From NCBI RefSeq assembly GCF_017874735.1, contig NZ_JAGGLV010000005.1:186001-250000 (forward strand): a stretch of DNA of 64,000 bases. The letters run 5' to 3'. The position numbers and the translations under genes were made by a program. This document shows, piece by piece, positions 34,743-43,910 of this stretch (positions are counted from its first letter, which is position 1; the number at the start of each line of letters is the position of its first letter). The stretch is from Paenibacillus silagei (lineage in GTDB: Bacteria > Bacillota > Bacilli > Paenibacillales > Paenibacillaceae). The notes under the pieces are model-generated. The model made no database searches and was not told the DNA's origin. It saw nothing but the letters and a program-made list of their open reading frames with translations.

Positions 34743-36813
34743 ATTGAACAACATGTTGATGAAGAGAGACGAAAGCGGCTTTTTCCAATTGGATAAGGAC
34801 CAGGAGGCGGTAGCCGAGTTCATGCGGGATGTGGATCAGCGCAGCCTGACATTCACGGATACGAAAGCCAAGATTGATTATATGATTGCCAATGACTACT
34901 ACGAGGACCTGTACGACCGCTACTCCGCTGCTGAGATGGAGGATGTCTACCGGATCGCCCATGAATATAATTTCCGCTTCCCTTCCTATATGGCGGCTTC
35001 CAAGTTCTACACAGATTATGCTGTCAAAAGCAATGACCGTAAGCAATACCTGGAGCATTATCCGGACCGCGTAGCGGTAGTGGCTCTGCATCTGGGACGG
35101 GGCAACGTGGAGACGGCCCGTACACTGGCCCGCTCGATGATGGAACAGCGCCTGCAGCCGGCGACACCAACCTTCCTCAATGCCGGTAAAAGCCGCCGCG
35201 GCGAGATGGTCTCCTGCTTCCTTCTGGAAATGGACGACTCGCTCAATTCTATCAACTATGTGCTGAATACCTGCATGCAGCTGTCGAAAATCGGGGGCGG
35301 CGTTGCGGTCAATCTGTCCAAGCTGCGCTCGCGCGGCGAGACCATTAAGGGTGTGGAGGATGCGGCCAAAGGCATTATGCCTGTCCTGAAGCTCATGGAA
35401 GACGGCTTCTCCTATGCGGACCAGATGGGCCAGCGTAAGGGTTCGGGTGCGGCTTATTATAATATTTTTGGCTGGGACGTACTTGAATTCCTGGACAGCA
35501 AGAAGATTAACGCTGACGAACGGACACGCCTGAAGACGTTGTCTATCGGCCTGATCGTGCCTAACCGCTTCTACAAGCTCGCGCAGGATAATCAGCCGCT
35601 GCATGTGTTCGCTCCTTACACAGTCTATCAGGCGTACGGTACGCACCTGGATGACATGGATCTGGACGTCATGTATGATACCCTGCTTGCTGATCCGCGC
35701 GTGAAGAAAAGAATCGCCATGAGCGCACGCGACATGCTGACCAAGATCGCCATGATCCAGCTTGAATCGGGCTATCCGTATATTATGAATAAGAGTAATG
35801 CCAATAACGCCCATGCCCTGCGTAATGTGGGCCAGATCAAGATGTCCAACCTGTGCACCGAGATTTTCCAGTTGCAGGAGACTTCAGAGATTAACGACTA
35901 CGGTCAGCAGGACGAGATCCGCCGCGATATCAGCTGCAACCTGGCTTCCCTCAACATCGTGAACGTGATGGAGCACGGCAAAATCCGTGAATCGGTACAT
36001 GAGGGCATGCTGGCACTGACGGCTGTCAGCGATATGACTACTGTCTCCAACGCTCCGGGCGTAGCTAAAGCGAACAAGGAAATGCACTCCGTAGGTCTGG
36101 GTGTAATGAACCTGCACGGCTATTTCGCCAAGAACAAGGTGGCTTATGAGAGTGAGCAGGCCCGTGATTTCGCACGCACCTTCTTCATGACCATGAACTA
36201 TCACTCGATTGAGAAAAGTATGGAGATTGCCACTGAGACCGGCGAGACCTTCTATGGCTTCGAGCAGTCCGACTATGCCAGCGGCGTGTATTTCGACCGT
36301 TATATAACTACAGACTACCGTCCGGTTACGGCAAAAGCCCAGGAGCTGTTCGCGGGCATCTACATTCCTACTACAGAGGATTGGAAAGAGCTGCGTGACA
36401 AGGTGATGAAGCACGGCCTGTACCATGCTTACCGTCTGGCGATTGCACCGACTGCCAGCATCTCGTACATCCAGAATGCGACCTCCAGCGTCATGCCGAT
36501 TGTAGAGCAGATCGAGACCCGCACGTATGCTAACTCGACCACCTACTATCCGATGCCTTACCTGCGTCCGGACAATGTGTTCTATTATAAATCCGCCTAC
36601 CAGATGGACCAGTTCAAGGTGATTGATCTGATTGCGGAGATTCAGCCTCATATCGACCAGGGTATCTCAACGGTTCTCCATGTGAACAGTGATGTTACAA
36701 CCCGTGAGCTGGCCCGCTCTTACCTGTATGCGGCGCACAAAGGGCTGAAATCCCTGTACTACACCCGGACCAACAAATTGTCTGTCGAGGAATGCCTGGC
36801 CTGCTCCATCTAA
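34729..36813 (+). CDS. nrdE: Class Ib ribonucleotide reductase alpha subunit
   Basis: A 694-residue catalytic subunit that reduces ribonucleoside diphosphates. The N-terminal NrdE domain is followed by the barrel with RLQPATPTFLNAGKSRRGEM and VSCFLLEMDDSLNSI (first redox Cys), NLCTEIFQ (cysteine that forms the thiyl radical) and SCNLASLNIVNVM. Radical-transfer tyrosines lie in SLYYTRTNKLS and the C-terminal Cys pair is CLACSI. The start is TTG at 34729, nine bases after AGGAGGT, overlapping nrdI, so translation is coupled. There is no ATP-cone, as expected for class Ib. Confidence 0.97.
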   Translation: MRHIELNNMLMKRDESGFFQLDKDQEAVAEFMRDVDQRSLTFTDTKAKIDYMIANDYYEDLYDRYSAAEMEDVYRIAHEYNFRFPSYMAASKFYTDYAVKSNDRKQYLEHYPDRVAVVALHLGRGNVETARTLARSMMEQRLQPATPTFLNAGKSRRGEMVSCFLLEMDDSLNSINYVLNTCMQLSKIGGGVAVNLSKLRSRGETIKGVEDAAKGIMPVLKLMEDGFSYADQMGQRKGSGAAYYNIFGWDVLEFLDSKKINADERTRLKTLSIGLIVPNRFYKLAQDNQPLHVFAPYTVYQAYGTHLDDMDLDVMYDTLLADPRVKKRIAMSARDMLTKIAMIQLESGYPYIMNKSNANNAHALRNVGQIKMSNLCTEIFQLQETSEINDYGQQDEIRRDISCNLASLNIVNVMEHGKIRESVHEGMLALTAVSDMTTVSNAPGVAKANKEMHSVGLGVMNLHGYFAKNKVAYESEQARDFARTFFMTMNYHSIEKSMEIATETGETFYGFEQSDYASGVYFDRYITTDYRPVTAKAQELFAGIYIPTTEDWKELRDKVMKHGLYHAYRLAIAPTASISYIQNATSSVMPIVEQIETRTYANSTTYYPMPYLRPDNVFYYKSAYQMDQFKVIDLIAEIQPHIDQGISTVLHVNSDVTTRELARSYLYAAHKGLKSLYYTRTNKLSVEECLACSI

Positions 36814-36849
36814 GAGGGGCACAGGTACAGAAAGGGAGAATATACGATT

Positions 36850-37809
36850 ATGAGCGCAATCCAAGCCGTGAACTGGAACCGTCCCGACGACGATTTCTCG
36901 CTGATGTTCTGGAACCAGAATATTATGCAGTTCTGGACCGACGACGAAATTCCATTATCCGATGACAAAATGTCCTGGCTCACGCTGAGTGAGACCGAGA
37001 AGGACTCTTATATGAAGGTGCTGGGCGGACTGACCCTGCTGGATACGATCCAGGGCGGTGTAGGGATGCCACAGATTATGGAGCATGTGGACGGCTTGCA
37101 GCGCAAGGCGGTCCTTGGCTTCATGGGCATGATGGAGCAGATTCATGCGAAGTCATACAGCAGCATTTTCACCACACTGGCTTCCACCGAGCAGATTGAC
37201 GGGATTTTCCGCTGGGTGGAGGACAATACGTTCCTGCAGTTCAAGGCCCAGACGATCTCGGAGTATTATCAAAAGATTGAGACCAAGAAAGACCTCTATC
37301 TGGCGATGTCCGCATCGGTTCTGCTGGAGAGCTACCTGTTCTATAGCGGCTTCTTCTACCCGCTCTATCTGGCCGGACAAGGCAAAATGACCTGCAGCGG
37401 CGAGATCATCGACCTGATCCTGCGTGATGAGAGCATCCACGGTGTCTATGTCGGCGTGCTGGCCCAGGAGATTTTCGAAGAGCTGTCCGAAGAAGACCAG
37501 AGCGATGTCTACGAGACACTGGTCGGCCTGCTTCGTCTGCTCCACGCGAACGAGGAGCAATACACCGAGCAGATCTACGCACCGATCGGTCTGGTGGATG
37601 AAGTGAAGACCTTCCTGCGCTACAATGCCAACAAGGCGATGATGAACCTCGGCCATGATCCGCTGTTCGATGAGGAAGAGATTAACCCGATCGTCCAGAA
37701 CGGAATCAGCACCCACACGAAGCAGCATGACTTCTTCTCGAAGAAGGGGAACGGGTATGTGCGGGCGATGAATGTGGAGCCTTTGCGGGATGAAGACTTT
37801 AAGTTTTAA
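36850..37809 (+). CDS. nrdF: Class Ib ribonucleotide reductase beta subunit
   Basis: A 319-residue radical-generating subunit with a dimetal site and tyrosyl radical. Metal ligands are seen in LTLLDTIQGGVG (Asp), MEQIHAKSYSSIF (Glu, His; the following Tyr is the radical residue), VLLESYLFYSGFF and LRDESIHGVYVGVLAQ. The C-terminus VEPLRDEDFKF should dock to NrdE. It follows nrdE after 36 bases with an AAAGGGAG site. A terminator follows about 230 bases later, after a palindromic repeat. Confidence 0.97.
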   Translation: MSAIQAVNWNRPDDDFSLMFWNQNIMQFWTDDEIPLSDDKMSWLTLSETEKDSYMKVLGGLTLLDTIQGGVGMPQIMEHVDGLQRKAVLGFMGMMEQIHAKSYSSIFTTLASTEQIDGIFRWVEDNTFLQFKAQTISEYYQKIETKKDLYLAMSASVLLESYLFYSGFFYPLYLAGQGKMTCSGEIIDLILRDESIHGVYVGVLAQEIFEELSEEDQSDVYETLVGLLRLLHANEEQYTEQIYAPIGLVDEVKTFLRYNANKAMMNLGHDPLFDEEEINPIVQNGISTHTKQHDFFSKKGNGYVRAMNVEPLRDEDFKF

Positions 37810-37863
37810 GATTAGCTGAATCTAAGAACCTGGCTCTCAGCTCAGCCGTCACTACGGAGGATA

Positions 37864-37978
37864 TTTGGACTTCCGGCCGCTGTTGTATACAGATTTCCTG
37901 ATTAGACCGCTGTTCGCGGTAAAAATCCGTATACAAAGGCGGACGCTACCGCTCCTACAGTTCCAAAATCCCCCTCCG
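37864..37978. repeat. Dispersed palindromic repeat family B, intact copy
   Basis: Outer arms TTTGGACTTCCGGCCGC and the TCCTACAGTTCCAAAA side enclose GTATACAGATTTC paired with AAAATCCGTATAC. About 115 bp; same family as 5.1 and 52.7 kb. It lies inside the nrdF 3' region. Confidence 0.75.
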
Positions 37979-38037
37979 ATCCTTCTTGCTTTTCGTTATA
38001 TTCTTTGATTCAACTTATAGAGGTTGTATTATAGATA

Positions 38038-38077
38038 GAGCACCCGGTCGCTTGGACAAGCTGCCGGGGCTTTTTTT
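38038..38077 (+). terminator. Terminator of the nrd operon
   Basis: AGCACCCGG and CCGGGGCT with inner CTT/AAG form a hairpin followed by seven T. Confidence 0.75.
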
Positions 38078-38145
38078 GTGATACACCTTTTCAGTTCCCT
38101 CAAAGGTTCTGAATAAACATCGAAACCCAAGCTTCACTTTCCCCT

Positions 38146-38189
38146 GAAACGGTACCGTCCCGAAAAGGAAGACAAAGCCGTTTCTACTT
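38146..38189. repeat. Dispersed hairpin repeat family D, copy 3
   Basis: GAAACGGTACCGTCC then CGAAAAGGAAGACAAAGCC then GTTTCTACTT; nearly identical to the copy at 27.8 kb. Confidence 0.75.
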
Positions 38190-38257
38190 ATGAGACCATA
38201 TTGTTACTGGGACGTAGGAGTAGGAGTGGCTATTTTACAAGAAAGAGGTGTAACGGG

Positions 38258-39037
38258 ATGGCGATACATATTCAGGAGTACGGAGACCCAAATGGGGATT
38301 GTCTGATGGTCTTCCTGCATGGCGGGGGTGTGAGCGGGTGGATGTGGGAGAAGCAGGTGGCGGCGTTCGCCGGGTATCATTGTCTGGTCCCGGACCTGCC
38401 GGGGCACGGGTTCAGCCGGGAGGATACGGAGTTCACGATCCGCAGCAGTGCGGAGGAGCTTCTGTTGCTCATTGAGGAGCGGGCTCAGGGGCGAAAGATC
38501 GTTGTCACCGGCTTCTCGCTGGGCGCACAGGTGTTGGTTCAGATGCTGGGCCTGAGGCCTGAGCTGATTGATTATGCCATCATCAACAGCGCGTTAGTGC
38601 GGCCCATTCCCTCCGCCAGCAAGCTGATCGGGCCGGCGGTCAGACTGTCTTTTCCGCTGATTAAGTACAGATGGTTCGCGAAGCTACAGGCTAAGACGCT
38701 CTATCTGGGCGAGGAGTACCTGGAACGGTATGTTGAAGAGAGCCGGCAGATGGAGCTGAAGACGCTGATCCGGGTGCTGGAAGAGAATATGTCGTTCCGC
38801 ATTCCAGCCGGGTTCAGTGAGGCCACAGGCAAGATACTGGTTACTGTAGGTGAACGTGAGAAATCTGTCATGAAGCAATCCGCCCGGGACCTTGTAGCTG
38901 TGAATTCCCGCTGCATGGGCGTGATGATTCCCCTGATGGGACATGGCCTCTCTCTAGCGAAGCCGGAGCTGTTCAATAAGCTGGTCGAGGCATGGATTCA
39001 GGGCGGGGAGCTGCCCGGGGAATGCAGAAGAATCTGA
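38258..39037 (+). CDS. Alpha/beta hydrolase
   Basis: A 259-residue hydrolase of unknown substrate. The oxyanion strand is MVFLHGGGVSGWMWEKQV, then LVPDLPGHGFSRED. The nucleophile Ser is in GFSLGAQ near residue 93; the catalytic His is probably in MGHGLSLAKPELF near the C-terminus. There is a helical cap between. The ATG at 38258 follows AAAGAGGTG. The sequence resembles the esterase/BioH-like group. It is convergent with the ABC transporter operon and shows no clear operon partner. Confidence 0.88.
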   Translation: MAIHIQEYGDPNGDCLMVFLHGGGVSGWMWEKQVAAFAGYHCLVPDLPGHGFSREDTEFTIRSSAEELLLLIEERAQGRKIVVTGFSLGAQVLVQMLGLRPELIDYAIINSALVRPIPSASKLIGPAVRLSFPLIKYRWFAKLQAKTLYLGEEYLERYVEESRQMELKTLIRVLEENMSFRIPAGFSEATGKILVTVGEREKSVMKQSARDLVAVNSRCMGVMIPLMGHGLSLAKPELFNKLVEAWIQGGELPGECRRI

Positions 39038-39058
39038 TTCCCTCAGGCGCGAGTGACG

Positions 39059-39823
39059 CTAGTTCAGATCCTCCCTGATTTTGTAGCGGACAGCAAGATA
39101 GCTTAGTATTAGAATCGCTGCAACCGCTACTCCGAATGTATGAATCAGGTCAGCCATGTTGCCTAGATCCTTGACCCGCACAAGCGTGTTGATCAGCAGA
39201 TATTGCGTCAGATGAGTGCCTGTGAACTGATTCTCCAGCGCCCCCAGTACCATCCCGATCACATTCAGGGCCAGAACGAAGCCGGCGCTCAAGCTGATGA
39301 GCAGGTTCTTAGTCATCATAGCAATGCAGAGAACAAGCAGGGAGAACGCCCAGTGCAGCAGGAATTGGCTGGCCAGCAGAATAATGAGTGTGCCTGGATC
39401 TCCCATATCCGTCTGGTCAAAGAACATCCTTCTCCCGATCCCATCCGCAATTAACATCGTCAGGAACAGCATTGCCACGAATAGGGCGAGAATCGCCATT
39501 TTGGAGAAGACGGAGTGGATTCTTGCCTGTCTCATGGAGATATAATTCTTGTGGAAGCCGGAATTCCATTCGCTCATATAGAAATAAATCGTGAACACGG
39601 CGATATAGATCAGCATCCAGGAAGGCGGCTGTGAGATCGTGTACTGGATGAAGTCTATCTCCGTTAAATTTCCGATCTGAACACCGCCTTCCTCCACAGG
39701 CTGCGCGTATTGCTTCATCATATAGATGCCGAAGATCTGAAAGGCACAGAACAAAAGCAGCAGCAAGTACATAATCTTGTTTCGCGTGAAGCGGTAGAAG
39801 TCCATCCGCAACAGATTAATCAT
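39059..39823 (-). CDS. ABC-2 type transporter permease
   Basis: A 254-residue integral membrane protein with about six hydrophobic segments (KIMYLLLLLFCAFQIFGIYM, WMLIYIAVFTIYFYMSEW, AILALFVAMLFLTMLIADGI, LIILLASQFLLHWAFSLLVL, LSAGFVLALNVIGMVLGALE, VAVAAILILSYLAV). It has the look of permeases of lantibiotic/bacitracin-type export or self-protection systems. I chose ATG at 39823 with AGGTGA upstream; a GTG at 39838 is possible. It overlaps the ATPase gene by eight bases and is last in a four-gene operon. Confidence 0.85.
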   Translation of the reverse strand: MINLLRMDFYRFTRNKIMYLLLLLFCAFQIFGIYMMKQYAQPVEEGGVQIGNLTEIDFIQYTISQPPSWMLIYIAVFTIYFYMSEWNSGFHKNYISMRQARIHSVFSKMAILALFVAMLFLTMLIADGIGRRMFFDQTDMGDPGTLIILLASQFLLHWAFSLLVLCIAMMTKNLLISLSAGFVLALNVIGMVLGALENQFTGTHLTQYLLINTLVRVKDLGNMADLIHTFGVAVAAILILSYLAVRYKIREDLN

Positions 39824-40751
39824 GGCGTTCACCTGCACTTTCCGTGCGTTCCAGGAAATACTGCTCCAGGCTCTGCTTATGTCTTGAGATGGAATCTACC
39901 ATTATCCCATGCTGCGCCAGCTCCTGGACGATCTGCCGGATGCGGATATGCTCGTCGTATACATACACCGTACGGCTGTCCACCACTTTATATTGTGTAA
40001 TCTTCAGCTCGCGCTCCAACACCGGGAGAGCCTCCCGGGCTTCCTCCACGCTAATCTCGATCCGTTCCTCACAGCGCTGCTGTAATTCTTCCTTGGAGAT
40101 TACCTCGGCGAATTCCCCCTGATGGATAATGGCATACTTGGTGGCGATTTTGGAGAGCTCCTCCAGAATGTGGCTGGAGATCAGAATCGTCAGACCCGTT
40201 GCGTTCAGCTCCAGAATGAGCTCCCTAATCTCTACAATCCCTTGCGGATCAAGCCCGTTAATCGGCTCATCCAGAATCAGCACATCGGGACTTCCAAGCA
40301 AGGCCACCGCGATTCCCAGCCGCTGCTTCATACCCATGGAATAGCTTTTGACTTTGGCGGTATTCTTAGGGTCCAGTCCTACGAGCCTCAGCAATTTCTC
40401 TATCGTGGTCTCCCTGTCACTTAGACCATATGCGATGGCGAGCAGCTTCAGGTTCTCATAGGCCGAGATGTTCGGATATAACCCGGGCTGCTCAATCAGT
40501 ACCCCCATCCGCTCGAAAAAAGACTGCTCCCCCGCCGCCGCACGGTTGAAAAAATGTAGCTCTCCCGAGGTCGGATATACGTGTCCGCTGATCATTTTGA
40601 GCAGCGTGGATTTGCCCGCACCGTTCTTGCCGATGATGCCGACAATCTCTCCTCTGTAGATTTTGAGATTGGCATTCCTCACCGCTGCTTTCGATCGGTA
40701 CATCTTGGTCACTCCGCATAGTTCAATGATGCAATCTGTCATGTCTGCCAC
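39816..40751 (-). CDS. ABC transporter ATP-binding protein (BcrA-like)
   Basis: A 311-residue ATPase. Walker A GKNGAGKSTLLKMISG, Q-loop region MGVLIEQPGLYPNISAYENL, signature YSMGMKQRLGIAVALLGSP, Walker B VLILDEPINGLDPQGI and H-loop ISSHILEEL are intact. The long C-terminal extension (EERIEISVEEAREALPVLER on) is typical of BcrA/lantibiotic-immunity ATPases. With the permease it should form a transporter that removes a peptide antibiotic or membrane-active compound. Located behind a kinase/regulator pair that probably controls it. Confidence 0.93.
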   Translation of the reverse strand: MADMTDCIIELCGVTKMYRSKAAVRNANLKIYRGEIVGIIGKNGAGKSTLLKMISGHVYPTSGELHFFNRAAAGEQSFFERMGVLIEQPGLYPNISAYENLKLLAIAYGLSDRETTIEKLLRLVGLDPKNTAKVKSYSMGMKQRLGIAVALLGSPDVLILDEPINGLDPQGIVEIRELILELNATGLTILISSHILEELSKIATKYAIIHQGEFAEVISKEELQQRCEERIEISVEEAREALPVLERELKITQYKVVDSRTVYVYDEHIRIRQIVQELAQHGIMVDSISRHKQSLEQYFLERTESAGERHD

Positions 40752-40822
40752 CTCCTTACCCTAAGTTAACAGGATGAAGACTAATAGTTCGCCAACAAAA
40801 GGTTAAGAAAGTTCAAAGCTCA

Positions 40823-41524
40823 TCATGGACTCAGCCGGAAGCCGATGCCCCAGACCGTATCGATATAGGCTTCGCTGTCGTGCGCTTTGATTTTATTGCG
40901 GATATTGCTGACATGTACCGTTATCGTCTTGTCCTCGCCCAGATAGATCTCCTCCCAGGCTAGCTCATAGAGATCCTGCTTCGTGAACACGCGTGAGGGA
41001 TTCCTGACCAACAGTTCGACAATCCGGTATTCCTGGCGGGTCAGAGCGAGCACGCTGCCATGAATTCTGACACTGTAGGCCGTGCAGTCCAGTACCAGAT
41101 TTTTATGCCTGAACTCCTTCACCTGCTCACCGGCAGCTGTCCGCTGGATATGGACATGGATGCGGGCGATCAGCTCCTCCAGCTCAAAGGGCTTGGTCAC
41201 ATAATCATCAGCGCCCAGCGTGAACAGATCCAGCTTATGATCCAGCTGATCCTTTGCCGAGAGGACAATAACCGGAATCCGGGACTTCAGCTCCTCACGC
41301 AAACGATGCATAAATGCCTCGCCGGACAATCCGGGCAGCATCAGGTCCAGGACAATGAGGTGGTACTCCTGCTCTGCCAGATTCAGCATCCCTTCACTGC
41401 CCGAATAGGCCCGGGTACACTGAAAGCCTGCGGCGGTAAGCCCGTCATGCAGAATTGCGTTAATATGCTCGTCATCCTCAACGATGAGAATTCTTTTGCT
41501 GTTACTATTGAGAGGGATGCCCAT
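40823..41524 (-). CDS. OmpR-family response regulator
   Basis: A 233-residue regulator. The receiver domain (ILIVEDDEHINAILHDGLTA) has the phospho-acceptor Asp60 in LIVLDLMLPGLSG and Lys in DDYVTKPFELEELIARI. The C-terminal winged helix follows (LTRQEYRIVELLVRNPSRVF, DKTITVHVSNIRNKIKA, WGIGFRLSP). ATG 41524 follows AAAGGAGC. It overlaps the upstream kinase gene by 20 bases, an order (kinase first) that is less usual. Confidence 0.94.
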   Translation of the reverse strand: MGIPLNSNSKRILIVEDDEHINAILHDGLTAAGFQCTRAYSGSEGMLNLAEQEYHLIVLDLMLPGLSGEAFMHRLREELKSRIPVIVLSAKDQLDHKLDLFTLGADDYVTKPFELEELIARIHVHIQRTAAGEQVKEFRHKNLVLDCTAYSVRIHGSVLALTRQEYRIVELLVRNPSRVFTKQDLYELAWEEIYLGEDKTITVHVSNIRNKIKAHDSEAYIDTVWGIGFRLSP

Positions 41525-42455
41525 GGGGGTGCTCCTTTCCCGCTTTTGCGAATTCGATATCAATGCTGAAGATGCCGCTGGCGGAATTGGCTGATGCGTC
41601 GCCGTTCATTTTCTCCATCAGCGCCTTCACAATCGAGAGTCCAAGACCTGAGGAATGCCGGGTACGCGATGGATCTTCTCTGTAAAAGCGGGTAAAGATC
41701 TTCTCCGTATCCACCCTGCTGCCTGGTTTAAGCCGATTAGTAAAGCGTATACACAGCATCTCCTGCCTGTCTTCAACCTCTACGGTCAACGGGCCTTCGC
41801 CGTGGATAAAATAGTTGCCGATGATATTGGTAAAAATTCGTTCCAGCGCATGGATATCCCCCATCACCCGGGGAGAACGCTCCGGCAGCCGAAGCTCAGG
41901 CTCATTCCCGGACCGGGTAAAATCATCAATGAACGTGAACAGATTCCGCTTCAGCACCTCCACCACATCAACCGCCTGCAGCTCCAATTCATACTCGGGA
42001 TTCTGCAGCTTGGTATAGAGGAACAGTTCCTCTACCAGCTTAATAATCTGCTGTATTCTCGACTGGGCAAGCGCTACATACCGCCCCTTCTCCTGCTCCG
42101 CCTCTGTCTGCAGCGCCAGCTGAAGGTAACCATCCAGTGAAGTGAGCGGCGTGCGGATATCATGCGACAGACTGGTAATCGCCAGATTCATCTCCTGGTT
42201 CTTGCGGCTGAACTGTTCTCCCATCGCTTGCTGGCGGCGTAACAGGTTATTGCACTCCCGCACCAGCCTGCCGATCTCCCTTGGCTTCAACTGGGTCGCT
42301 ACCAGCTTACGGGATTGATGCTCCATAATAAAAGACAGCTGGCTGCTAATCTGACCAACCTGTCTCCGGTAGTTCAGCAGGTACACAGTCTGGGCAATCA
42401 GCAGCAGCAGCAGGAGTCCTGCCAGAACAATAAGGATACGATCAACTCCTCTCAT
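41505..42455 (-). CDS. Sensor histidine kinase, single N-terminal membrane helix
   Basis: A 316-residue kinase. One membrane helix (about residues 7-28) is followed by a short linker, the dimerisation domain with His98 in SLSHDIRTPLTSLDG, and the ATPase domain (N-box IFTNIIGNYFIHG, G-box HSSGLGLSIVKALMEK). There is no outside sensor domain, so it likely senses through the transporter or within the membrane. The ATG at 42455 has no clear ribosome site; a TATAAT lies nine bases upstream, so the message may be leaderless. It is the first gene of the kinase-regulator-ATPase-permease operon. Confidence 0.9.
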   Translation of the reverse strand: MRGVDRILIVLAGLLLLLLIAQTVYLLNYRRQVGQISSQLSFIMEHQSRKLVATQLKPREIGRLVRECNNLLRRQQAMGEQFSRKNQEMNLAITSLSHDIRTPLTSLDGYLQLALQTEAEQEKGRYVALAQSRIQQIIKLVEELFLYTKLQNPEYELELQAVDVVEVLKRNLFTFIDDFTRSGNEPELRLPERSPRVMGDIHALERIFTNIIGNYFIHGEGPLTVEVEDRQEMLCIRFTNRLKPGSRVDTEKIFTRFYREDPSRTRHSSGLGLSIVKALMEKMNGDASANSASGIFSIDIEFAKAGKEHPHGHPSQ

Positions 42456-42501
42456 ATGGTTTTATTATATACGATTGAGAGAGGCTTAATAGTAACACAA
42501 A

Positions 42502-42542
42502 AAGCTACGCTTATACCCAAACTATTTGGGGTAGCGTAGCTT
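42502..42542 (-). terminator. Perfect long hairpin upstream of the kinase operon
   Basis: AAGCTACGC-TTA-TACCCAAA then TTTGGGGTA-GCGTAGCTT pair almost fully; on the minus strand CTTTTTG follows. It probably stops transcription coming from the AT-rich island before the kinase promoter. Confidence 0.65.
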
Positions 42543-42793
42543 ATTTCAATGGCCTTCATCATCCCAGCGCTAACTCATAAACAAATAAAATAATATCTCC
42601 GATCTAAACGGTATTGATGTGCTGAGTTCTGGAGATTAATAGAATCGGGTAAAACGGATTGGTACATAGAAGACAGTACTCTGGATTCAAGAGCGAATAC
42701 CCCCTCCTGATGATTATTAAATAAACTCTTGTGATTCTTTTAGTGTGTTGACTTAAGGAGTTATGGCAATCCGCCATATCCAATTATAAAAAT
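42543..42793. other. AT-rich intergenic stretch without recognisable gene
   Basis: No open frame with a ribosome site was found. The base composition changes here towards AT, marking the edge of the island that continues to about 44.1 kb. Confidence 0.5.
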
Positions 42794-43126
42794 TTATTTA
42801 TTATTTTTCACACTTATCGTTACAATTTCATTTTTAGCAATTTGAGTATTCTCAATAGGAGATTGGCCAGTTACTATTCCATTCTCTACAAGATAATTAT
42901 TGGCATCTTCTTTTATGTTTACACGCAAATTAAGATTTTCTAATAGTGTTACGGCTTCTTGCTCAGAAAGCCCTACTAGGAATGGGACATTGGATTTTTT
43001 TGGATTTTCTCTGTAAGCAAAAACTATACTAATTGCAATAACTATAACTCCAATAGTAGTTAGCAAATAAACTCTCCTAAATCTCAAGTTAATTTCAAAC
43101 GATGAAAGTAACCACTTTTTAATCAT
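42794..43126 (-). CDS. Membrane-anchored single PASTA-domain protein
   Basis: A 110-residue protein. A basic cytosolic start of about 20 residues (MIKKWLLSSFEINLRFRR) is followed by one membrane helix (VYLLTTIGVIVIAISIVFAY). Outside there is one PASTA domain: VPFLVGLSEQEAVTLLENLN then LRVNIKEDANNYLVENGIVT and SPIENTQIAKNEIVTISVKN. PASTA domains usually come in series on PrkC-type kinases or penicillin-binding proteins; here it stands alone without a catalytic domain. It could bind muropeptides or compete with PrkC-type receptors. The ATG at 43126 follows CAAGGAGG. Strongly AT-rich, suggesting transfer. Confidence 0.8.
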   Translation of the reverse strand: MIKKWLLSSFEINLRFRRVYLLTTIGVIVIAISIVFAYRENPKKSNVPFLVGLSEQEAVTLLENLNLRVNIKEDANNYLVENGIVTGQSPIENTQIAKNEIVTISVKNNK

Positions 43127-43379
43127 TTTTAACCTCCTTGAATATTTAGTTCTTATAGGTTTACTCAAATCTCTCCATTACCTTAAAAAGGATTAATTAT
43201 TATATTTTATCCTATATGCACTCAAAAATGAACCATAAATTTATTTTTTTATTTATTATTTTGATTAAGTTCCATTATGTGTAATATATTAATTAGGTAA
43301 AAATTAGATGATTATGTATTGAGTGACTACAAAACGCCAGAAGTAATCACTAATTTTAATTTACAAAGGAGGAATTATA

Positions 43380-43910
43380 TTGAGGTTTAATTCTAAAAAG
43401 CTTTTATTATTTTCAATGATTATTTTAATTCTGGTTTTCCCAAACATGGTATTTGCAAAGGATAACTCTGTTAAATTAACTGAAGAAAAAATTTCAAGTG
43501 CAGTTAATGAAATTGTAAAGAATGCAGGCTCTTTCACAGAACCCCTAATAGTTGATTCAGGTCTAGTAGACACAGAAGATAATACAAAAATTTATTTTTA
43601 TATTTTACCCGTTGATTCGAAAGCTGTTAAATCTTCAAATGATTTTTCAATACAAAGCGTGACCCCTTTAAGCAGTCACACCATTCCACAAGGCGTAAAA
43701 ATGATTTATTCCAGATCTGATGGTCAGCCGTGGACGGTAGCTACCACTACTCTTGTTAGTATGAGTTTTTCCACTAATCAAACAAGTCCAACAACTATGC
43801 AATATGGACATTTCAATACTGACAATGGACAAACTATACAGAGTTTTACTGACACATCTAACTATGCTTTGCCCATTATGCTGGTGCAACTCATATTAGA
43901 TTCTTTATAA
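43380..43910 (+). CDS. Secreted protein with frameshifted C-terminus
   Basis: The 176-residue reading starts with TTG at 43380, seven bases after AAAGGAGG, and has a clear signal peptide (MRFNSKKLLLFSMIILILVF to MVFA, then KDNS). The mature part has no family I recognise; TMQYGHFNTDNGQTIQSFTD looks like a beta-sandwich. Near 43863-43870 the frame seems to slip by -1: the other frame then reads FAHYAGATHIRFFITNLSAG and SVIVSGQISF before a stop at 43958-43960, a far better secreted-protein ending than the hydrophobic ALPIMLVQLILDSL. Either a real frameshift (pseudogene), or a sequence error. It is divergent from the PASTA gene in the AT-rich island. Confidence 0.65.
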   Translation: MRFNSKKLLLFSMIILILVFPNMVFAKDNSVKLTEEKISSAVNEIVKNAGSFTEPLIVDSGLVDTEDNTKIYFYILPVDSKAVKSSNDFSIQSVTPLSSHTIPQGVKMIYSRSDGQPWTVATTTLVSMSFSTNQTSPTTMQYGHFNTDNGQTIQSFTDTSNYALPIMLVQLILDSL

